From contig NZ_SJPF01000003.1 in NCBI RefSeq assembly GCF_007859755.1, forward strand, positions 806,001-870,000: 64,000 nucleotides of DNA. Reading direction: 5' to 3'. The stretch comes from Blastopirellula retiformator (GTDB lineage Bacteria; Planctomycetota; Planctomycetia; Pirellulales; Pirellulaceae). Below, piece by piece: positions 10,257 to 19,069 of the stretch. The stretch's first letter is position 1, and every line of letters begins with the position of its first letter. Under the pieces are notes generated by a model, which was not told where the DNA came from, ran no database searches, and worked only from the letters and a program-made list of their open reading frames with translations. The position numbers were made by a program, and so were the translations under genes.

Positions 10257-12554
10257 ATGGCTGCTGGGAAAGGCGTTTGGAGCATTGATATCGGGCATGC
10301 CGCGATCAAGGCGCTCCGATGCACGGTGCATGATGATGGTTTTTGGCTGGTTGCCGACGCCTTCGATTACATCGAATATCCAAAGCTGTTGACGCTGCCG
10401 GACACCAATCCGGAGCAGATGATTCGCGATGCGCTGAAAGAGTTTCTGTCGCGCAACGAACTGAAGAACGACAAAGTTGCGATCTCGGTGCCGGGGCAGG
10501 CCGGTCTGGCTCGTTTCTTCAAGGCGCCGCCGGTCGAAGCGAAACGCATTCCCGACATCGTCAAGTACGAAGCGAAGCAGCAGATCCCGTTCCCGCTCGA
10601 CGAAGTGGTTTGGGATTATCAGCCGATGCCGGGCGCCCATGTCGAAGAAGGGATCTCGCTGGAGACCGAAATCGGCATCTTCGCGATGAAGCGGGACCAG
10701 GTTTTCCGCTCGCTGCAGCCGTTTTTGGACGCCGGGATCGACGTCGACTTCGTGCAGCTGACGCCGGTCGCGCTGTACAACTTCGTCGCGCATGACCTAC
10801 TGACCGCCAATCCGACCAAAGAAGAATATGACCCGGCCAATCAGCCTGAGTCGTACGTGATCCTCTCGATGGGAACCGAGACGACCGATCTGGTCATCAC
10901 CAATGGTTTCCGCGTCTGGCAGCGTAGCTTGCCGATCGGCGGTAACCACTTTACGAAGCAGCTGACCAGAGACCTGAAGCTGACCTTCGCCAAGGCCGAG
11001 CACTTGAAGCGTCATGCCCGCGAAGCGGACGACGCCAAGCTGATTTTCCAGTCGATGCGGCCGAAGTTCAACGAACTGGTGACCGACATCCAGCGTTCGA
11101 TCGGCTTTTTCCAGACCCTCGACCGTAAGGCGAAGATCTCGCGGATCGTGCCGGTTGGCAACGCGATGAAGCTGCCCGGTCTGGTCTCGTACCTGGCCAA
11201 GAACCTCGGCTACGAAGCGGTCGAAATCGACGGCTTTCAAAAGCTGTCAGGTTCTGAAGTCACCTCGTCGGCGGCGTTCCGCGACAACATCATGTCGTTC
11301 GCCACCTGCTACGGCATGTGCTTGCAGGGGCAGCGGAAGTCGTGCCTGCAGACCAACCTGCTGCCGCAGGAAATCTTGGTCGACCGACTGATCCGCGAAA
11401 AGAAGCCGTGGGCGGTCGCGGCGGTCGCCGCGCTGCTATTGGCCTGCACGGTCAACTTCTTTTTCCACTGGAAGGCCTGGAACACAGCCGATCCGGAGAA
11501 GTTTGCTCAGGCCATTAGTGCCGTAAAATGGGTTGAGCAGCAGAGCAGTTCGCACAAGTCGACTGACGATCAATATATGACCGACGCCGAGAACCTGCGG
11601 GCGATCGGCAACTACGTGGTTGGCAACGAAGAGAACCGTCGCCTCTGGCCGGAGTTGCTGCGAGCGGTCACCGCCTCGCTGCCGACCTATGAAGGGAAGC
11701 CGGAAGAGCTGTGGAAGATGCCGATCGAAGAACGGCCGTTCCTGTACATCGACAGCGTCGAATCGAAGTATTACCCCGACGTCAGCTTCTGGTACACCGT
11801 ATCGCTGCGCGAACGTTATCGCCAAACAGTCGATAACAGCAAACGCCTGGACGAAGCGGCCGAAGTGGGTCTGACTGCGGAAGACTTGGACGAAAAGGGC
11901 GCCGCTCCTGTCGAAGAAGGCGCCGAGCCTGGCGCTGCTAACCCGATGACGCCGGCCGCCGCGCCTGACGCTTCGATGGAGGAGGAAATTACTCCGGCCG
12001 AAGGGGAAGAGGCGATGGAGATGGTCGACGAGAACGGCGAAATCGTTGACGCGTTGGCCGGGCCGACCGAAAGCGGCTGGGTGATCCAGCTGAAAGGAAA
12101 GCACTTCCACAACAGCACCAAGGCCCGTCAGAATTCGGGGCCGCAGTATGTTCGTAATACGCTGATCCATCAGCTTGAGTCGGGCTCGATCATGCTGGAC
12201 GACGGCAGCGGTCAGATGATCGAAGTCAGCATGAAGGAACTGGGGATTTCGCACCCTGTGATCGTGCTCGACTCGGTTCCGCGGACCGTTCAGGTCGACA
12301 ATCCCGACTACGATCCGGCCACGATGGGCATGAACGGCGAAGCCGGCATGATGGCCCCGATGGGCGGCGTGAACCCGATGGGCGCCGCGGGGGAAATCGT
12401 TCCGCCCAAGATCCCCGTCAAGGTTTACGAGTTCACCGTCCAGTTCTGCTGGCAGGAAACGCCAGTGAGCAAGCGTATCGAAAACAAGAAACTAGAAGCT
12501 GAAGCCGCGGCGGAAGCTGCTGCGGCCGCTGCTGCCGCCGAGGAGGGATTTTAA
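10257..12554 (+). CDS. pilM: PilM-like type IV pilus/secretion ATPase fused to a transmembrane (PilN-like?) region
   Basis: A 765-residue protein. Residues 1 to about 370 form an actin-like PilM/GspL-type ATPase: GVWSIDIGHAAIKALR at the start, ISVPGQAGLARFF, the KYEAKQQIPFPLDEVVWDY block, and VPVGNAMKLPGL near the end. Ordinary PilM stops at about 350 residues and is cytoplasmic; here a membrane segment follows (about 383-404, AVAALLLACTVNFFF) and then a 360-residue extracytoplasmic part with an acidic Ala/Glu/Pro linker (about 540-600) and an Ala-rich tail. This resembles PilM joined to a PilN-type subunit, or GspL; that reading is inference. GAGGA precedes the ATG. It is the first gene of an operon with the next two. 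Confidence 0.85.
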   Translation: MAAGKGVWSIDIGHAAIKALRCTVHDDGFWLVADAFDYIEYPKLLTLPDTNPEQMIRDALKEFLSRNELKNDKVAISVPGQAGLARFFKAPPVEAKRIPDIVKYEAKQQIPFPLDEVVWDYQPMPGAHVEEGISLETEIGIFAMKRDQVFRSLQPFLDAGIDVDFVQLTPVALYNFVAHDLLTANPTKEEYDPANQPESYVILSMGTETTDLVITNGFRVWQRSLPIGGNHFTKQLTRDLKLTFAKAEHLKRHAREADDAKLIFQSMRPKFNELVTDIQRSIGFFQTLDRKAKISRIVPVGNAMKLPGLVSYLAKNLGYEAVEIDGFQKLSGSEVTSSAAFRDNIMSFATCYGMCLQGQRKSCLQTNLLPQEILVDRLIREKKPWAVAAVAALLLACTVNFFFHWKAWNTADPEKFAQAISAVKWVEQQSSSHKSTDDQYMTDAENLRAIGNYVVGNEENRRLWPELLRAVTASLPTYEGKPEELWKMPIEERPFLYIDSVESKYYPDVSFWYTVSLRERYRQTVDNSKRLDEAAEVGLTAEDLDEKGAAPVEEGAEPGAANPMTPAAAPDASMEEEITPAEGEEAMEMVDENGEIVDALAGPTESGWVIQLKGKHFHNSTKARQNSGPQYVRNTLIHQLESGSIMLDDGSGQMIEVSMKELGISHPVIVLDSVPRTVQVDNPDYDPATMGMNGEAGMMAPMGGVNPMGAAGEIVPPKIPVKVYEFTVQFCWQETPVSKRIENKKLEAEAAAEAAAAAAAAEEGF

Positions 12555-12557
12555 GCC

Positions 12558-14144
12558 ATGGATCAAATGCGTGTCTTTCTCGCCGCGATGAAGAAATACG
12601 GCTTCTGGGTTTTGACCGGGCTCGTGTTGGTGGCCTCGCTGGGCGTCTGGTTTTACGCGTCAATGACGATTGACGCCGATCTGGCGAAGCAGAAATCGGA
12701 GATCGAATCGAAACGGAACTCGGCCCAGCAGATCGCTTCGACCGAAGAGCACCCGAACGAAAAATTCGCCGCCGGCATGGAAGGGTGGCTCAATCGCTAT
12801 CGCGAAGATATCGCCAAGAGCTGGCAATATCAGTGGGAGTCGCAGCAAAAGGAATTGGTCTGGCCGAAGGAGCTGAACGCCGGTCGGATCGACTTTGCGG
12901 CGACGGTCAACTCGGTACTGCAGAACCACCCAATCGAAGCGGTGCCGGATGAAGAATTGGTAAAGGGACGTACCGGTTTGACGACGCAGCTCTGCGAAGT
13001 CTACCGCGACTACATCAAAGAAGAATTGCCGAAGCTGGCCGAGAAAATCGGCGCCGAATGGAACGTGGCCGAAAATGCGGGCGGCGGCGGTGGTTTTGCC
13101 GGCGGCTTCGCTGGCGGTGGCGGCGATTTCGCCATGGAAGGAATGGGGCCGATGGGTGGCGCCAATCCGGGCGTCGGCGTCAAGGAGCGTCCCGTCGTGC
13201 TCTGGGATTCCGCGAATCAGCAGATGATTCAAGCGAAGAGCTTCGATTGGTCGAAGCGTCCGAACAATCGTCCCACGCCGCGAGAAGTGCTCTACGCTCA
13301 GGAAGACCTGTGGGTCTTGGAAAACCTGATGCGGATCATCAAGGCGGTCAACGGCGACACGACCGAACATCACCTCGCCGCCATCAAACGCATCGAAGCG
13401 ATTGAGCTTGGCAAAGGGGTCGCCAACCAGCGTATCCAACTCGAACTTCCTCCGATGATCGCCGCTGCCGGCGAAGACGGCATGGAGATGGGAATGGACG
13501 GAATGGGTATGGGAATGGATGGCATAGGGATGGACGGAATGGGCATGGATGGCATGGATCCCGAGATGATGGGGATGGACGGTATGGGGATGGATGGCAT
13601 GGGAATGGACGGAATGGGCATGGACGGAATGGGCATGGGTGGCGCCATGGCGCCGGTCGATCCCGCGATGTTCCGCTATGTCGACAAGGACTACAAGAAG
13701 ATCGACGCCGAAACGCTGAAGACGGCGATGACGTCCCCCACAGAAGAAGGTTATTATCTGGCGGTCGCCAAGCGGTTGCCGGTTCGCATGCGGATCACCA
13801 TCGATCAACGCAAAATTGACAAGCTGTTGGTCGAATGCGGTAACGCCGACCTGATGCTGGAAGTGCGTCAGCTGCGTCTGAACCCGACGACCGGCGCCAG
13901 TGGCGGTATGGGTGGCATGGGCGGATTCGCCGGCGGCATGCCCGGCGGCTTTGAGGGTGGATTCGATGGCGGTCCTGGGATGCCCGGCGGCGGTCAGCAG
14001 AAGGTCGACAATCGGTACGACGTGCCGATCGAAGTTTACGGCATTGTCTATATCTACAATCCCGTGAACAAAGAGTTGTTGGGAATCACCGACGAAAGCG
14101 AGTCGGAAGATGGCCTCGACGGCAACGAAACCGCCATGCGGTAG
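12558..14144 (+). CDS. Single-span membrane protein with Gly-Met-Asp repeats, pilus platform-like
   Basis: A 528-residue protein starting 3 nt after the pilM-like stop. Residues 1-13 are cytoplasmic, 14-36 form a membrane anchor (GFWVLTGLVLVASLGVWFY), and a coiled-coil-like stretch (EIESKRNSAQQI) follows, the topology of PilN/PilO/GspM platform subunits. Low-complexity parts are a Gly-rich stretch (about 173-201), a striking run of G-M-D/G-M-G units (about 309-362) and a second Gly-rich stretch (about 450-480). Between the low-complexity parts the sequence is ordinary and ends acidic (DESESEDGLDGNE). I do not recognise a named family; a platform role is inferred only from topology and from the pilM-like neighbour. 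Confidence 0.72.
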   Translation: MDQMRVFLAAMKKYGFWVLTGLVLVASLGVWFYASMTIDADLAKQKSEIESKRNSAQQIASTEEHPNEKFAAGMEGWLNRYREDIAKSWQYQWESQQKELVWPKELNAGRIDFAATVNSVLQNHPIEAVPDEELVKGRTGLTTQLCEVYRDYIKEELPKLAEKIGAEWNVAENAGGGGGFAGGFAGGGGDFAMEGMGPMGGANPGVGVKERPVVLWDSANQQMIQAKSFDWSKRPNNRPTPREVLYAQEDLWVLENLMRIIKAVNGDTTEHHLAAIKRIEAIELGKGVANQRIQLELPPMIAAAGEDGMEMGMDGMGMGMDGIGMDGMGMDGMDPEMMGMDGMGMDGMGMDGMGMDGMGMGGAMAPVDPAMFRYVDKDYKKIDAETLKTAMTSPTEEGYYLAVAKRLPVRMRITIDQRKIDKLLVECGNADLMLEVRQLRLNPTTGASGGMGGMGGFAGGMPGGFEGGFDGGPGMPGGGQQKVDNRYDVPIEVYGIVYIYNPVNKELLGITDESESEDGLDGNETAMR

Positions 14145-14257
14145 TCGTCAAGCGGTTGGACGCTTGGATTGGAACAGAGAACACGCGCCCACGTGGCGAG
14201 CGACAAATTACGGAACATGCGGGAAGCTGCTTCCCATAAAGGTGAGGGAACTACGAC

Positions 14258-16435
14258 ATGCAGAAGCTAGACTTACAAAACGGCGGCATGAAATCGAAGT
14301 TGATCTTGCACGTTGAAAAGATCGTCTTCGCCATCGCGGTGTTGTTGGTCGTGACGTTTATCTACTTCGGCGCGCAGCGCGAAGGTATCACCGTTACGCC
14401 GGACCAAGTCAAGCAAGTCGCCGATCGCGCCAGCGCCAACATTAACGAATCGGAATGGTCGCCGGTCGAAAAGAAACGCTGGACCGAGCCGATCTACGAA
14501 CAGCGGGCCGAGCATGCCCAAAACCCGATCAACATCAGCAACTATGCCGCGATGTCCGAATTTGGCCCGCCGATGTATCAGTCGATTCAGAAGCGCACCG
14601 ATCCGAAGATCCTGGCGCTGGAGAATCTGGAGGCGATCCCCGGGGGCGCACCTTTCGTCTATGACGACCAGCGATTGGGCAACGCTTTTGCCGGCGGAGG
14701 GGCCGGTTCTGGAATGATGGAAGGGGCCTATCCCGGCGGCTATGGCGGAGAAGGCGGCTTCCCAGGAATGGGCTATGGCGGACCGGGCGGGCCGCAGCAG
14801 AAAGATCCGCCGCCGGTCATGACTCCGGAGCAGCAGAAGCGATTTGGCCCGGCTCGCGCGACCGCGGGGACTCGGATCGAATGGAAAAACTTTGTGGCGC
14901 TGGTCGGCAAGATTCCGCTCGAAAAGCAGTGGGATGAATATGATGCGGCGCTGCTGGATGCGACTGGATATGATCCGCAGCGTGATGTGCCGAAGTACAT
15001 CGGTTTTGGCGTTCGTCGCCGCGAACGGCTGCCCGACGGCACGTGGAGCGAATACAAAGATCTGGTTCCCCAGATGGCGTTCGCCGATGCGATGAAATGG
15101 GCCTTCCGTCCTGAGGAAGTGATTCCGCCGGAATACGCCCACCCGCTGCTCACCTTTCCGATCGCCCCGATGCTGTTGGTCGATCCGGCCGATTATGCTC
15201 GGCACTCGGAAGTGCCGAAATGGTCGCCGATGCAGAACGGGATGAATGGCGAAGGCTATCCTGGCATGCCCGGCGGCGGCTATCCCGGTATGGCTGGGAT
15301 GGAGACGGAGGATGGTAAGCCGGTGCAACCGCAAATTCCGGAGATTACCGCGGACTCCACCTTCATGCCGGGCGGTTTTGGTACCGGCGGCCCCGGCGGA
15401 ATGGGCATGCCTGGCATGGGAGAAGGGGGCGGATACCCCGGCATGATGGGGCCTGGCGGCGGAATGATGCCCGGCGGGCGTCCGGGGCGTGGAGGCCGCA
15501 CTGGTCGTGGCGGCGGAATGCCCGGCGGCGGCATGATGTATGAAGGGGGCGGCATGGGCGGCGCGACGGCCGGCTACTCGAAAGAGAAAATGTTCCGCTT
15601 CTACGACATCACCGTGAAGCCGAACACCGAATACCAATATCAGGTCAATCTCTGGCTGGAAGACCCGAACAATCCCGCTATTCCGCAGGGAGCTGGCCGA
15701 GGCGGTCAAATGGCAGGTATGCCCGGCGGCCAAGGCCAGGGGTTGGCCCCGGCTTCGATGACCTTGAGCCGCGAAACATTGGAACGCGTCGCGCTCAAGA
15801 AGCAGGAAGCGGGCAATGACCCGGTCAAGCTGAGCAAGGCTTCGCGTCTGGAAACCGAGTACTCGGAACCTAGCCCGGTGGTGAAGACGCCGATTGATAC
15901 GTCCGTGATTGCCGGAAGCGTGGCTGCGGGGCGCGAAGCCCGCTCGCAAGGCGGCGTGCTGATGAGCAAACGCGATGCGAAGGCGACCGTGCTGGGCGTC
16001 GCGTGGGACGAAGCGGAAGGGATCTTGGCTTCCAAGAAACTGACGCTCGAACGGGGCGACTCGGTCAACGAAGAAGAGGACATGTGGGTGCTCAATCCAG
16101 GCACGCTGATGTTCGACAAGGAAGAAGACTACCAGCTGAACACCAGCGCGGTGGTGCTCGATATCCGTGGCGGCGAAGGGCTGCCGGGGAGATATCGTGA
16201 CCCTGCCGTGAACGAGGCTCTGGTTAGCCCTGGCGAGATCCTGGTGATGGACGCCCGGGGCAACATCAAGATTCATAAGGAGCTGAAGGATCGAACCGAC
16301 TTTGCCCTGTTCGACTTCACGCCGCCGGAGGTCAAGAAACGACGAAGCTCTGGCGACGATCCGTATGGCTATGGTGGCGAAGGGCCGGAAGGAATGGAAG
16401 GCGGCGGTCGCAGACGCGGCCGCATGCGGGAGTAA
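14258..16435 (+). CDS. Single-span membrane protein with Gly/Pro/Met-rich repeats
   Basis: A 725-residue protein, third in the pilM-like operon after a 113-nt gap. It has one N-terminal membrane anchor (about 23-42, IVFAIAVLLVVTFIYFG) and an otherwise extracytoplasmic body. Three Gly/Met/Pro-rich stretches occur (about 145-190, 328-355 and 365-445, with PGGGYPGM- and GMPGMG-type units) between normal segments; the block after 445 includes a beta-rich part (RFYDITVKPNTEYQYQVNLW). The C-terminus is Gly/Arg-rich (GGGRRRGRMRE). A second in-frame ATG at 14288 (MKSKLIL) is possible, but GGTGAGGG before 14258 supports the longer form. Function unknown; operon position suggests a pilus or secretion platform component. 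Confidence 0.7.
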   Translation: MQKLDLQNGGMKSKLILHVEKIVFAIAVLLVVTFIYFGAQREGITVTPDQVKQVADRASANINESEWSPVEKKRWTEPIYEQRAEHAQNPINISNYAAMSEFGPPMYQSIQKRTDPKILALENLEAIPGGAPFVYDDQRLGNAFAGGGAGSGMMEGAYPGGYGGEGGFPGMGYGGPGGPQQKDPPPVMTPEQQKRFGPARATAGTRIEWKNFVALVGKIPLEKQWDEYDAALLDATGYDPQRDVPKYIGFGVRRRERLPDGTWSEYKDLVPQMAFADAMKWAFRPEEVIPPEYAHPLLTFPIAPMLLVDPADYARHSEVPKWSPMQNGMNGEGYPGMPGGGYPGMAGMETEDGKPVQPQIPEITADSTFMPGGFGTGGPGGMGMPGMGEGGGYPGMMGPGGGMMPGGRPGRGGRTGRGGGMPGGGMMYEGGGMGGATAGYSKEKMFRFYDITVKPNTEYQYQVNLWLEDPNNPAIPQGAGRGGQMAGMPGGQGQGLAPASMTLSRETLERVALKKQEAGNDPVKLSKASRLETEYSEPSPVVKTPIDTSVIAGSVAAGREARSQGGVLMSKRDAKATVLGVAWDEAEGILASKKLTLERGDSVNEEEDMWVLNPGTLMFDKEEDYQLNTSAVVLDIRGGEGLPGRYRDPAVNEALVSPGEILVMDARGNIKIHKELKDRTDFALFDFTPPEVKKRRSSGDDPYGYGGEGPEGMEGGGRRRGRMRE

Positions 16436-16825
16436 CTTCCACGCGTCATAGCGTGAATGTCAATGCGATTCGGAGCGTCGTCCATCTGGGCGGCGCTCTT
16501 TTTTTGCGCTACGCGAGCCCAATAGTAGCCCGCAGCGCGAGCCAGCGAAAAGCGTCCGCAATTTATCAGCAACGATCGAACCCAGCGTGGAGACTCCGCC
16601 ACGGCGAGAGCGATTGATCGGACGATCGCGCAGGCTATGCTTCGTGAATCGGCGGCCGGCAGCGGACTAGAGCGTTTTTCTGATAGCTGTAGTGTTTCTG
16701 GCTTTGGTGAGGCAAGCTGGTCAAGGCGACCGAAGCAGGCGAATCCTCAAGATTCGTCGATGCAGGTCAACGCCGACCAGCGCGGCCGCAACCAGCCACA
16801 ACGATACAGATGGAGGAAAACCGCT
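16436..16825. other. Intergenic region with terminator and palindromic repeat
   Basis: This 390-nt region between convergent genes holds the terminator of the pilM-like operon (16473-16505) and a copy of a palindromic repeat (16668-16828). The 160 nt between them have no recognisable feature. Confidence 0.6.
16473..16505 (+). terminator. Intrinsic terminator of the pilM-like operon
   Basis: An 11-bp stem (16473-16483 with 16488-16498, two G-U pairs), a 4-nt loop and seven T lie 38 nt after the stop codon of the third operon gene. Confidence 0.85.
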
Positions 16826-16828
16826 CTA
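16668..16828. repeat. Palindromic intergenic repeat, family A, copy 1 (161 bp)
   Basis: The ends are inverted repeats (TAGAGCG at 16668-16674, CGCTCTA at 16822-16828), and the two arms stay largely complementary inward (GTTTTTCTGATAGCTGTAG against the opposite arm). The same element recurs at 26736-26846, where about 45 bp of the central part is missing. The last three bases, read on the minus strand, form the TAG stop of the DUF1559 gene. Could be a terminator-type or REP/MITE-like element. Confidence 0.8.
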
Positions 16829-17818
16829 ATCGAGCGAAACCGGGTTGCCGTCGCTGCGATTGCCTAGATTCGCGAAGGCGTCCATGTCGATCGTGAAGGG
16901 GAGAAAGCGGACGCTGCCGTCGAGCAGTAGCGACGTGAATCCGCCGGGATGGGACGAGCCGAAACGCTGCTGGCCATCGGTGTCGAGTTCGTCGGGCCGC
17001 GGATCAAGCGTCGTTGACCGAACCGTATCGAACGTGAGTGATGACCCCGAGCCGTCCCAGCCCGAAACATAGCCGGCGCTGTCTCCTTGTTCGCGATCCG
17101 ATGGGCTGGCGACAATCGAGCGATTCGCCTTCTTTTCGGCGGCGACCAGCGTATTGGAGGTGCCGTCGGTCGCGTCTCCCATTCGTAGCAGCGTTCGCTT
17201 GACGCTGGGCATCATCGACGACGAGCAACTGAACGTTCCCGACCAGGGCCGGGCCAACACGCCAGTTCCTTCGGCATTGGCGGCGGCGTAGTCGACTAGG
17301 CCATGCTCCTGCTTGGCGAAAGACCGCGGCAGATAGTTGCCGGCGGCGTCGACTCGGCAGAACCAGTCGTTAGTTTCCGACTTGGCGTAGGGGGATCGGC
17401 GGGAAGGGCAGTAGTAGCCGGGGATGACGCCGGCGATGGCGTTGGAGGATTGCTCCAAAGTGGTCGTTCCACCGGCGCCTTGGTGAATCGCTTGCTGCTC
17501 GAGATAGGGAAGGATCTGAAACGCCCAACCTGCCGCCTGGCGCTCGCCCACTTCCGGGCGGCCGCCAGTAAAGGTCGGGTGGACGTTGGCGGTATAGCCG
17601 CCGGTCGGCAGAAAGCGGAAGGTATCGTGGTGATTGTGCCAGGCCAAGCCGATTTGTTTCAGCTGGTTGGTGCACTGCATCCGTCGCGCCGCTTCGCGAG
17701 CCATTTGGACGGCCGGCAGCAGCAGCGCAATCAGGATCGCAATGATCGCGATCACGACCAAAAGCTCGACCAGCGTAAAGCCTGCTCGGCCGCGTCGGCT
17801 CAACAGAATCCCCCTCAA
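16826..17818 (-). CDS. DUF1559 domain protein with prepilin-type N-terminus
   Basis: A 330-residue protein with a type IV prepilin leader: [20 protein letters not shown] follows a short Arg-rich leader, with the expected Gly/Phe cleavage point and Glu at +5 of the mature form. The DUF1559 body follows ([18 protein letters not shown]-like [15 protein letters not shown]), and near the end comes the H-X9-DG motif ([12 protein letters not shown]). DUF1559 proteins are expanded in planctomycetes; they are thought to be pilin-like surface or secretion proteins, with unknown exact role. The TAG stop lies in the terminal bases of the palindromic repeat downstream. Confidence 0.9.
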   Translation of the reverse strand: MRGILLSRRGRAGFTLVELLVVIAIIAILIALLLPAVQMAREAARRMQCTNQLKQIGLAWHNHHDTFRFLPTGGYTANVHPTFTGGRPEVGERQAAGWAFQILPYLEQQAIHQGAGGTTTLEQSSNAIAGVIPGYYCPSRRSPYAKSETNDWFCRVDAAGNYLPRSFAKQEHGLVDYAAANAEGTGVLARPWSGTFSCSSSMMPSVKRTLLRMGDATDGTSNTLVAAEKKANRSIVASPSDREQGDSAGYVSGWDGSGSSLTFDTVRSTTLDPRPDELDTDGQQRFGSSHPGGFTSLLLDGSVRFLPFTIDMDAFANLGNRSDGNPVSLD

Positions 17819-18163
17819 TGTGGTGTAACGATTCGGCGCTTCTCATCTAGCGTATCCACGCCTATGGTTCTTGGCAAATGAACCGACGCTCGGGGAGCAA
17901 AGTTTTGAAAAAAGTAGCCGGAAAGTCCGGGTTTCGCCCTTATCCTGCGGTGTGGTAACCACTTAGGGGCGAAAGGGGCAAGCCAGCGGCCTGGCTGCGA
18001 TTTCCCACGCGGACGGCTTGTTTGGGCTTGTAAACCCCAAAACATCTGGCAAAATAACCTGTTTCCGATTCTCCCCAGAGTCGCAAGAGAAGCAACTGAC
18101 TCCGCCGAGGCTGTTCAATTCGGCGGAACATCCATACAAGACTATCGAGTTTCGAGGGTTCCG
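17819..18163. other. Intergenic region upstream of rplY
   Basis: A 345-nt divergent region without a gene. An 8-bp perfect hairpin (TCCGCCGA 18101-18108 with TCGGCGGA 18120-18127, 11-nt loop) lies 36 nt before the rplY start and would be in the mRNA leader; I do not recognise it as a known ribosomal-protein leader. AT-rich stretches around 18020-18060 may hold the promoter, but no clear pair of boxes is visible. Confidence 0.4.
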
Positions 18164-18436
18164 ATGGCCGAAGTGCTGAACGTTAAAAAGCGTGAGCTGA
18201 CGGGCAAGCTTAACAACCGTCGCCTGCGTAACGCTGGCAAGATCCCGGCCGTACTGTACGGCAACGGACAAGAGTCGGTTTCGCTGGAAGTGTGTGCCGA
18301 AGAATTTGCCGCGATCGTTCGCCACAAGGTGAAGAACGTTGAACTGGCTGGCGACGCCACCGGCGCCGTGGTAATGCGCGACATCCAGTGGGACACCTAC
18401 GGCCTGGAAGTCCAACACATCGACTTTTATCGCTAA
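18164..18436 (+). CDS. rplY: 50S ribosomal protein L25 (short form)
   Basis: A 90-residue L25 protein that binds 5S rRNA. Recognisable parts are the N-terminal TGKLNNRRLRNAGKIPAVLYG and the closing VQHIDFYR. Only the L25 domain is present; the longer CTC/TL5 form of many bacteria has a second C-terminal domain, which is absent, as in E. coli L25. It starts a run with pth, rpsF, ssb, rplI and dnaB, and pth follows after 30 nt. L25-Pth adjacency is common in bacteria. Confidence 0.93.
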   Translation: MAEVLNVKKRELTGKLNNRRLRNAGKIPAVLYGNGQESVSLEVCAEEFAAIVRHKVKNVELAGDATGAVVMRDIQWDTYGLEVQHIDFYR

Positions 18437-18466
18437 GCTGGCTGGCAAGCCGAGTCTGGGCGAGGC

Positions 18467-19021
18467 ATGAAATTGATTGTGGGGCTGGGGAATCCCGGGC
18501 CTAAATACGATAAGACACGGCATAACGTCGGATTTGAGGCGCTCGATCGGATCGCCGCCGACTCTGGGGTTACGCCAAGAGCCAAGTTCAACGGAAACAT
18601 CGTCGAACTTGGCGTGGGAACGGAGAAGATGGTTCTTCTCTATCCTCACACCTATATGAACAACAGCGGGACAAGCGTCCGGGCCGCCTTTGATTTTTTC
18701 AAGACGCCCTGCGAGTCGGTGCTGGTCGTTTGCGATGACTTCAACTTGCCCGTCGGCACGCTGAGGTTTCGCGGCGGAGGTTCGGCCGGCGGCCAAAAAG
18801 GTCTGGCTGACATTCTTCGCAAATTGGGGACGGACGAAGTGCCCCGGTTACGGATTGGCATTGGGCCGTTGCCCCAAGGACGAGACGTTTCCAATTTCGT
18901 CCTGGGGAAATTTGCTCCCCAAGAGCGGGCCGAGATCGACTTTACGCTCGATCGCGCCAAAAACGCGATAGCGGATTGGATCGCTCACGACCTCACATAC
19001 TGCATGAACCAATACAACTAA
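18467..19021 (+). CDS. pth: Peptidyl-tRNA hydrolase
   Basis: A 184-residue enzyme that frees tRNA from peptidyl-tRNA that dropped off ribosomes. GLGNPGPKYDKTRHNVGF carries the conserved Asn and the catalytic His (family H20), and VCDDFNLPVG carries the conserved Asp (family D93). The substrate-binding loop that usually reads GGHNGL appears here as GGQKGL, so the Asn equivalent to E. coli N114 is Lys. The rest looks intact and the length is normal, so it should be active. Its neighbours are translation genes. Confidence 0.95.
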   Translation: MKLIVGLGNPGPKYDKTRHNVGFEALDRIAADSGVTPRAKFNGNIVELGVGTEKMVLLYPHTYMNNSGTSVRAAFDFFKTPCESVLVVCDDFNLPVGTLRFRGGGSAGGQKGLADILRKLGTDEVPRLRIGIGPLPQGRDVSNFVLGKFAPQERAEIDFTLDRAKNAIADWIAHDLTYCMNQYN

Positions 19022-19069
19022 CGCCGACTTCGGTTAGCAACAACTCAAATTACGTTTAGGAGATCGACC

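Noticed and set aside
13483-13645. CRISPR or minisatellite reading of the tandem repeat
   Set aside because: The units have no spacers and lie in frame in a protein-coding gene, coding G-M-D repeats.
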